Origin: Lapidilactobacillus bayanensis
GTDB lineage: Bacteria > Bacillota > Bacilli > Lactobacillales > Lactobacillaceae
Direction: 5' to 3'
Assembly: GCF_003946695.1 (NCBI RefSeq)
Contig: NZ_RHOX01000007.1
Coordinates: forward strand, 43,639 to 107,638
Length of the DNA: 64,000 nt
Position 1 is the stretch's first letter. Each line of letters opens with the position of its first letter. Below are positions 58,759-64,000 of this stretch, piece after piece. Position numbers and translations under genes: made by a program. Below the pieces are notes generated by a model. It was not told the DNA's origin. It ran no database searches and saw only the letters and a program-made list of their open reading frames with translations.

Positions 58759-59368
58759 CTAGAACTGTTATGCTGCGGTTCTTCGTGCCTGCGGAAAATA
58801 CGCTGGTGGAACGCTGTGGGCTCGACTTTAAGCCAATCTGCGATTGTCTTAAAGCTCGGCCTTGTCGTAAATGCTAAAGCATTAACGACAATTTCACAGC
58901 TGACCGCGATTTTCCTCCGGCACTGACAAACGAGATGCAGTGGCGTGATTTAACAGTAAATTTGTGCTCCTGAAAATTAAAAGCACTTCAGCTTACACGT
59001 CAATTCAGTGCTTGCGCAAAGGTTGTCATCTCGTTTGTTTAGTGAGGGAAAATAAATACCGCTCAGTGGTGAGATTGTAGTTGCAGCTTTAGCTGTTACT
59101 ACAAGACCTGTCTTGGAGACAATTTTGTAAAAATTGGCTTCAAGCAGTGTCCACCACGTTCCAGCGACACGTATTTATTTTCCCTCACGGTATCCGCACG
59201 CTCCATAAACAACCTTTGCGTATGAGCGAAGAAGTACAACATAGCAGTTTTAGTCTCCGCTATTTTGATTAGTTCCAGCGCCAAGTATTCCTTCGCCGAC
59301 ACGGCACGCACCGAATCCCGTTAACAACCTTTGCGTAAACGCGAAGAACCACAACATAGCAGTTTTAG
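58759..59368 (+). repeat. Family B element, copy B5
   Basis: A 610-bp element between the yneF start and the ynzC end, B1 orientation. Starts CTAGAACTGTTATGCTGCGG, ends …CACAACATAGCAGTTTTAG. Left apical stem ATGC-TAAA-GCAT at 58871-58882. Right module with CAGC-TTTA-GCTG. Its right end arm is duplicated (59230-59368), with …CATAGCAGTTTTAG seen twice. Confidence 0.85.
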
Positions 59369-59442
59369 CTACCACGATTCCGAATTACCGGCAACGCAAA
59401 AATACTAGAAACAAACTACCGATGACTTCAGTTAGACGTACG

Positions 59443-59691
59443 TTATTCGTTATCGCGCAAATCTTTCTCTTTTTGAATTCGACGCACTTTTTGAGGCGTC
59501 ACTTCTTTGCCGTCTTTATCAAATACACGTAAATTCTCAACCTGCGTCCGAAAACCAGCCCGGAACTCTTTTAAATAAGCCTTGCGTAAATCTGCACGTT
59601 CAGCTGTTTCTTTATCGGTAAGCTCGCCTTTTTTTGCTTTAGCAGCTAATTCATTTATTCTAGCAATTAATTTCGGATCGATTTCTGACAT
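59443..59691 (-). CDS. ynzC: DUF896 family protein YnzC
   Basis: An 82-residue helical protein with the DUF896 core: MSEIDPKLIARINELAAKAK and TDKETAERADLRKAYLKEFR. It is divergent from lexA across an SOS box, as in Bacillus where ynzC is SOS-linked. ATG at 59691 follows GGGAGTT. Function unknown. Confidence 0.92.
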   Translation of the reverse strand: MSEIDPKLIARINELAAKAKKGELTDKETAERADLRKAYLKEFRAGFRTQVENLRVFDKDGKEVTPQKVRRIQKEKDLRDNE

Positions 59692-59735
59692 TAATAACAA
59701 CTCCCTTGGTCTTATTAATAAATAACAAACATACA

Positions 59736-59752
59736 CGAACATAAGTTTGATT
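59736..59752. promoter_or_regulatory. SOS box (LexA site) between ynzC and lexA
   Basis: CGAACATAAGTTTG at 59736-59749 fits the Gram-positive LexA/DinR box (CGAAC-N4-GTTYG). It overlaps the lexA -35 TTGATT (59747-59752), so LexA would block its own promoter. Confidence 0.82.
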
Positions 59753-59775
59753 TTTACAAATACTTATGCTAAATT
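59747..59775 (+). promoter_or_regulatory. lexA promoter
   Basis: TTGATT (59747-59752), 17-bp spacer, TAAATT (59770-59775); the lexA ATG follows 27 bp later. Confidence 0.65.
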
Positions 59776-59802
59776 AATATTAACATACTATTGAGGTGTC
59801 AT

Positions 59803-60423
59803 ATGACTAAAACGGTTAGTTCTAAACAATTGGAAGTGCTCCAATATATTTACGATACGGTATCCGACCGTGGCTATCCACCAACTGTTCGCGAAATTGG
59901 CGCGGCGGTCAATTTGTCATCCACATCTACTGTACACGGTCATCTATCACGGCTTGAGAAAAAAGGGCTGCTTGAACGAGACCCTACGAAACCGCGCGCA
60001 ATCGAAGTAACACCTGAGGGCCTAGACGAGCTGGGTATTAAGAAGCAAGCCATTCCTGTTTTAGGCGTGGTCACTGCCGGTGAACCAATTCTTGCTGTTG
60101 AAGAAGCTACCGACTATTTCCCATTACCACCTGAATTAAATATTGACGATAATAATTTGTTTATGTTAACGATTCGTGGCGAGAGTATGATTAACGCTGG
60201 CATTTTGAGCGGTGATCAAGTGATCGTTCGCCAACAACGCGACGCTAAGAATGGTGATATTGTCATTGCCATGACCGAGCAAGACGAAGCGACTTGCAAA
60301 CGATTCTTCAAGGAAGACGATCACATTCGCCTGCAACCAGAGAATGATACGATGGCGCCAATTATTTTGCCGAATGTAACAATTCTTGGGAAAGTCGTTA
60401 GTTTATACCGTTCTCACATTTAG
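59803..60423 (+). CDS. lexA: SOS repressor LexA
   Basis: A 206-residue repressor/autoprotease. HTH region [20 protein letters not shown]; cleavage site A92-G93 in VTAGEP; catalytic dyad S128 (in RGESMINAG) and K166 (in ATCKRFF). ATG at 59803 follows GAGGTGTC. Cleaved when RecA filaments form, derepressing DNA repair genes. Confidence 0.97.
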   Translation: MTKTVSSKQLEVLQYIYDTVSDRGYPPTVREIGAAVNLSSTSTVHGHLSRLEKKGLLERDPTKPRAIEVTPEGLDELGIKKQAIPVLGVVTAGEPILAVEEATDYFPLPPELNIDDNNLFMLTIRGESMINAGILSGDQVIVRQQRDAKNGDIVIAMTEQDEATCKRFFKEDDHIRLQPENDTMAPIILPNVTILGKVVSLYRSHI

Positions 60424-60547
60424 CCTAAAGTTAAAAGTAAACCTAATAATCAAGATTCGAGATACAATCGAAACTTCGCCATTATACTATTAGTTTTATA
60501 GATCTGGTAAATATTAACGTAAATTGTGCAGCTGTTTAAATCTACTA

Positions 60548-60591
60548 AACAAGAAAGGAACTGGGGTTTTTATCCCAGTTCCTTTCTTGTT
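60548..60591. terminator. Bidirectional terminator between lexA and htpX
   Basis: AACAAGAAAGGAACTGGG (60548-60565) and its perfect complement (60574-60591), an 18-bp stem. The two genes converge here. Confidence 0.9.
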
Positions 60592-60607
60592 GTATATCGC
60601 ATTAACT

Positions 60608-61639
60608 TTAATCACCAACAATTGTACTATTGTCGGCACCTTGTTCACCAAGAACCATTTCTAAGTTCTTGATACGTTCATCTAGTGGTGGATGATCATC
60701 CATCATTCTTGACCACCAAGAACGCTTCCCCGCTTTACCAAAAAGTGGTTCAACCAAACAGAGTTGCGTCGTATTTGGCGATAAAACTTTCGCATTCGGT
60801 ACTGGTCCTGCTAATTTTTTGAAGGCTTTAATCAGGCCCATGGGATTACCTGTTAATTCCGCACCGGAAACGTCGGCTAACGCTTCACGTTTTCGAGAAA
60901 CGAATTTCTCTAACAAATAACTCAAAGGAATGCCTAATACAATGATAAGACCACCGATTGCCATCATTGCTAGTCCAATTAATTGCGTGTAGTTCGAGTC
61001 ACGATTGTTGTCGTTACTACTACGGCGACCGCCAAAAGCATACATCATGCCTTGACCAACATGAACTAAACCGTAACCCAAAATCGTAATGAAACCCACT
61101 AAGGCAATTGATAATGTACTGATCCGAATATCATAGTTCTTAATATGGCTCATTTCATGGCCAATAACGCCTTCTAGCTCTTCGCGATCCATTATGTCGA
61201 CCAAACCTTGTGTCACCGCAATACTGGCCTTATCAGGGCTCATACCCGTAGCAAAAGCATTAGGCGATGGATCAGGGACAATATAAACTTGGGGCATGGG
61301 CAAACCGGCTGCTAGACTCATTTCGGTTACAATGTTATAAACTTTTTTGTAGTCGGGATTAGTCGTATCCTCGCTAATTTTTGAGCCTTTATTCATGCGC
61401 AAAATATTTTGGCCATTTTGCCAATATTGAAAGGCAATATAAAACCCAAGAATAACTTCAAGGATGCCTAACCACAACAATGGTTGATAAGGATTTTCTG
61501 TATCTTGCAAATTACCAAACACGACCACTAAAATTACAAAAATAATATTGATCATGGCAAAAAAAGCAACAATTGCCCACAGTGAACGTTTCTTATTCGC
61601 TTGAACCTGTGACTCAAGCGTATCTAAATGATTGTGCAT
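60608..61639 (-). CDS. htpX: Membrane zinc metalloprotease HtpX
   Basis: A 343-residue membrane protease for quality control of membrane proteins. Zinc site H161-EMS-H165. Membrane helices near residues 20-70 and 170-240. It exceeds the common ~290-300 residues through an N-terminal extension and a C-terminal tail. ATG at 61639 follows AGAAGGTGAG. It lies next to lemA, the usual pairing. Confidence 0.95.
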   Translation of the reverse strand: MHNHLDTLESQVQANKKRSLWAIVAFFAMINIIFVILVVVFGNLQDTENPYQPLLWLGILEVILGFYIAFQYWQNGQNILRMNKGSKISEDTTNPDYKKVYNIVTEMSLAAGLPMPQVYIVPDPSPNAFATGMSPDKASIAVTQGLVDIMDREELEGVIGHEMSHIKNYDIRISTLSIALVGFITILGYGLVHVGQGMMYAFGGRRSSNDNNRDSNYTQLIGLAMMAIGGLIIVLGIPLSYLLEKFVSRKREALADVSGAELTGNPMGLIKAFKKLAGPVPNAKVLSPNTTQLCLVEPLFGKAGKRSWWSRMMDDHPPLDERIKNLEMVLGEQGADNSTIVGD

Positions 61640-61685
61640 ACGAAATAACTCACCTTCTGTCGTTTAATATTGAATTAATCGACGA

Positions 61686-62288
61686 CTAGAACTTAACTTC
61701 AGGTGCAGTCTTAGTTGCTTCTTCAACCGGCAATTGTTCTTTCTTAGTGAAATGAAACATACCAGCCAAAATATTAGTTGGAAAGACTTCGACTTTATTG
61801 TTGTAATCACGAATTGTTCGATTGTAATTCGTCCGTGATGCTGCAACGCGGTTTTCAGTACTCGTTAGTTCTTCTTGTAATTGACTGAAGTTTTGTGCAG
61901 CTTTCAAGTTGGGATAATTTTCAGAAACAGCAAAGAGATGACCTAAGACAGAACTCGCTTGAGCGTCGGCTTTGGCTCGGGTGGCGATTGATTGACTTTC
62001 ATCACCCATCACACTGGCTTGCTTCTCCAAATCATCAAGCGGATTAGCTTGTGCTTGACCGTTTGCTACACCGCGTGCTTGAATGGCATCCATTAGAGTG
62101 TCATGTTCGTGCTTAGCATAACCTTTAACCGTATTAACCAAATTAGGAATTAAATCAGCACGACGCTTCAATTGAACACCAATTTGGCTTTCAGCTTCAT
62201 CAGTTAAGTTGCGCGCTTTAACCAAGCCATTATATAGACCAGCAATCAACACAACCAAAACCACGATCACAATAAGTGTAATAATCAT
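61686..62288 (-). CDS. lemA: LemA family protein
   Basis: A 200-residue membrane-anchored protein: one N-terminal helix (MIITLIVIVVLVVLIAGLYN), then the LemA core RNLTDEAESQIGVQLKRRAD LIPNLV and NYNRTIRDYNNKVEVFPTNI. ATG at 62288 follows GAAGGAAG. It precedes htpX by 46 bp. Function of the family is unclear. Confidence 0.95.
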   Translation of the reverse strand: MIITLIVIVVLVVLIAGLYNGLVKARNLTDEAESQIGVQLKRRADLIPNLVNTVKGYAKHEHDTLMDAIQARGVANGQAQANPLDDLEKQASVMGDESQSIATRAKADAQASSVLGHLFAVSENYPNLKAAQNFSQLQEELTSTENRVAASRTNYNRTIRDYNNKVEVFPTNILAGMFHFTKKEQLPVEEATKTAPEVKF

Positions 62289-62442
62289 ATGAGCTTCCTT
62301 CTTTCATTTCTGTATGCTTCTCATTCTAACATGTTATCGGTGAATTAACCTCTTTAAAGACAAAGATACTCAGTAAGTTAATAAAATACCGTTGTCACAA
62401 TTAACCTAACTTGATTTAATGGGTCAAGAGATGCGAATTCTG

Positions 62443-63390
62443 TCAATTCGTTGACAAATTAAGTGCGGCCAAAAACTTGGTCACCGTTCGGTAATAGCCA
62501 GTTTTATCTTTGGTGATTGATTCAGCGTGATCGGCTCCTTTAACAATCAACAATTGATCGTGCTGGTTATTCTGCTTGTGCGCCGCATAAAGTTCTTTAA
62601 CCATCGCCGTTGGTACGAAATGATCATCGCCGCCGTGAATAAACAACGTTGGCAACTTCGACTTCTTTAAGGCTTGCACGGCATTCGCTTGGCCTAAGAA
62701 ATATCCTGCCCGAATTCTCGTTACTAAACTAGTCACTGGAATTGAAACCAACGGCGGAATTTTCGGAAACATTTCCTGCTGTTGATAAGTTAATTCCGCC
62801 TTAGCGGTCGTGTAACCACAATCCTCAATGACAGCCTTAACTTGACTGGGCAGTTGTTCACCGGAAGTCATCATTACTGTTGCTGCACCCATGCTGACAC
62901 CAAATAGTACAATCTTTGAATTAGTCCCATTCTTTTGAATGATTTGTTTAATCCAGCCCTGGTAATCTTTACGTTCAGGCCAACCATAGCCGATATAATC
63001 GCCTTCACTGGCACCGTGACCACGAGCGTCAGGCAATAAAAGATTATAGCCTAACTGCTTAAACAATCGCGCATACAGCCCCATTTCTTGACGACTACCC
63101 ATATAGCCATGTGCAATAATCACTGTTTTATTAGCATGATTATCAATATAATCAGCCTTTAAAGCTAGATGATCAGCAGATTCTTGCGACCAGACTACCT
63201 TCTTCGCCTGATTTTTAAACCAATTCAGATCAGCGTAATTAGGATCTTTTTTCTGCAAAGGTTTGGCCTTGGCAATAAAAGATTTAGGATGATTACTCAC
63301 CGCATAATTGTAGAAATAGTTACCAATCCCTAATTCAATCACCGAACCCACCACGAAAAGAATTGCGACGATAATGATTATCTTCTTCAA
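62443..63390 (-). CDS. Alpha/beta hydrolase with N-terminal membrane helix
   Basis: A 315-residue hydrolase anchored by one helix (KKIIIIVAILFVVGSVIELG). Oxyanion region IIAHGYMGSRQEM; nucleophile in FGVSMGAATVM; catalytic Asp and His in FIHGGDDHFVP and KGADHAE. I take TTG at 63390, because GGGGAG precedes it; an ATG five codons earlier has no such site. It is probably a lipase or esterase-like enzyme. Substrate unknown. Confidence 0.82.
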   Translation of the reverse strand: MKKIIIIVAILFVVGSVIELGIGNYFYNYAVSNHPKSFIAKAKPLQKKDPNYADLNWFKNQAKKVVWSQESADHLALKADYIDNHANKTVIIAHGYMGSRQEMGLYARLFKQLGYNLLLPDARGHGASEGDYIGYGWPERKDYQGWIKQIIQKNGTNSKIVLFGVSMGAATVMMTSGEQLPSQVKAVIEDCGYTTAKAELTYQQQEMFPKIPPLVSIPVTSLVTRIRAGYFLGQANAVQALKKSKLPTLFIHGGDDHFVPTAMVKELYAAHKQNNQHDQLLIVKGADHAESITKDKTGYYRTVTKFLAALNLSTN

Positions 63391-63567
63391 AAAATCTCCC
63401 CACATCTGCGATTGGTCAATGCCGCATGACCGCGTTTAATTGCACCTTACTTCATTGATGAAATGACTCATTATGATTTATTTAGATTACCTTATCTGAT
63501 TAACAATTTCAATTCACGCAACTTCCAAATTTACTGCGCTTGTAATTGTGATTAAGAACAGAGAAAC

Positions 63568-63924
63568 TATAACTGTTATTTTGCGGTTCATCGTGCTTGC
63601 ACAAAGGTTACATACGAAACGTGCGGGTGCCGTGGTGGAAAATAAATACTTGTCGCCGGAACGTAGTGGGCGTCGATTTGAGCCGATTGAAGAACAAATC
63701 GTCTCAAATGCGATCCTTAATGTAGGCAATAAATTGCCAACATTAATCTCACTACTGAGCGGTATTTATTTTCCACTACTAAACAAGCAAGAGGGCAACC
63801 TTTGCGCAAGCGCTGAATTGACGTGTGGTTGGATCATTTCTAAATTTTTAGCAGTACAAATTTGCTGTTAAATCATACCACTACATCTCGTTCATCAGTG
63901 CCGGAGGAAAATCGCGGTCAGCTG
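63568..63924 (-). repeat. Family B element, copy B6, cut by a group II intron
   Basis: A reversed copy. It starts CTATAACTGTTATTTTGCGG, has right-module apex GGCAA-TAAA-TTGCC (63725-63738) and reaches the left-module arm CCGGAGGAAAATCGCGGTCA. It stops at CAGCTG, where other copies continue TGTGAAA. The rest of the left module must lie beyond the insertion, outside the window. Confidence 0.8.
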
Positions 63925-64000
63925 ATCGAGTAGGAAGTAATTGTAAATTACCGTCCTCTCACACCACCGTACGTACGGTTCCGTATACGGCGGTTCAATA
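63925..64000 (-). mobile_element. 3' end of a group II intron (domains V-VI), continuing past the window
   Basis: On the minus strand GAACCGCCGTATACGGAACC and then GTACGTACGGTGGTGTGAGA can fold into a domain-V-like hairpin (ACCGCCGTA with TACGGTGGT). GAGGACGGTAATTTACAATT with ACTTCC resembles domain VI, and the end reads CTACTCGAT. This closely resembles the 3' ends of bacterial group II introns I know, probably group IIC, which insert beside hairpins. The intron body would lie to the right. Confidence 0.8.

Noticed and set aside
63548..63871. 107-codon frame in copy B6
   Set aside because: Lies entirely in the repeat, with no ribosome-binding site.

Overview
The window is chromosomal DNA from a low-GC Gram-positive bacterium, most likely a member of the Lactobacillaceae. 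The basis is gene content and order: a CIRCE-controlled groESL, the ydiL-rex-ydiF-tsaD-rimI-tsaB block, a PyrR-attenuated pyr operon, a THF riboswitch before folT, a short 4.5S-type SRP RNA beside tadA, LexA, and several XRE/Rgg regulators with small half-size ABC exporters. I cannot name the species from sequence alone.

Layout. 1-9.7 kb: groEL (N-terminal part only), groES, a CPBP protease, rex, an ABC-F protein, a solitary PTS IIB, tsaD-rimI-tsaB and riboswitch-controlled folT. 9.7-17.3 kb: acyl-ACP thioesterase, rsmI, yabA, holB, darA, tmk, recR, ybaB and dnaX, all on the minus strand. 18.4-26.9 kb: the pyr operon pyrR-pyrB-pyrC-carA-carB-pyrD with two PyrR attenuators. 27.7-29.9 kb: SRP RNA, tadA, a PucR-type regulator and an RsmC-like methyltransferase. 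30-48.6 kb is the accessory part. It holds small membrane proteins, XRE and Rgg regulators, three half-size ABC exporters (one split by an amber codon), an ABC-2 system, nucleoside-related genes (phosphorylase, deoxyribosyltransferase-like, a broken thymidylate-kinase/HhH-GPD gene, cytidine deaminase) and several genes of 35-71 codons. 48.7-53.3 kb: rplL, rplJ, rplA, rplK, nusG, secE, rpmG, yazA and yabB. 53.4-63.4 kb: plsC, a heterodimeric ABC exporter, yneF, ynzC/lexA, htpX, lemA and an alpha/beta hydrolase.

The most striking content is non-coding. Family B comprises six intergenic elements of roughly 500-700 bp. Each is built of two inverted hairpin modules between related terminal inverted repeats. 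Their apical stems differ between copies but stay base-paired. Family A comprises three arrays (3, 3 and 5 units) of ~120-bp long palindromes, two of them inside the dnaX-to-thioesterase gene string. A tandem 108-111-bp hairpin unit lies between pyrC and carA, and a terminator-like repeat (family D) occurs three times. Family B copies in opposite orientation flank the pyr operon, which separates dnaX from the SRP RNA and tadA. The last family B copy is interrupted by what looks like the 3' end of a group II intron running off the window.

Family assignments come from recognisable motifs and remembered synteny; no database search was run. Start codons were moved to the ribosome-binding site wherever the longest reading frame was implausible.
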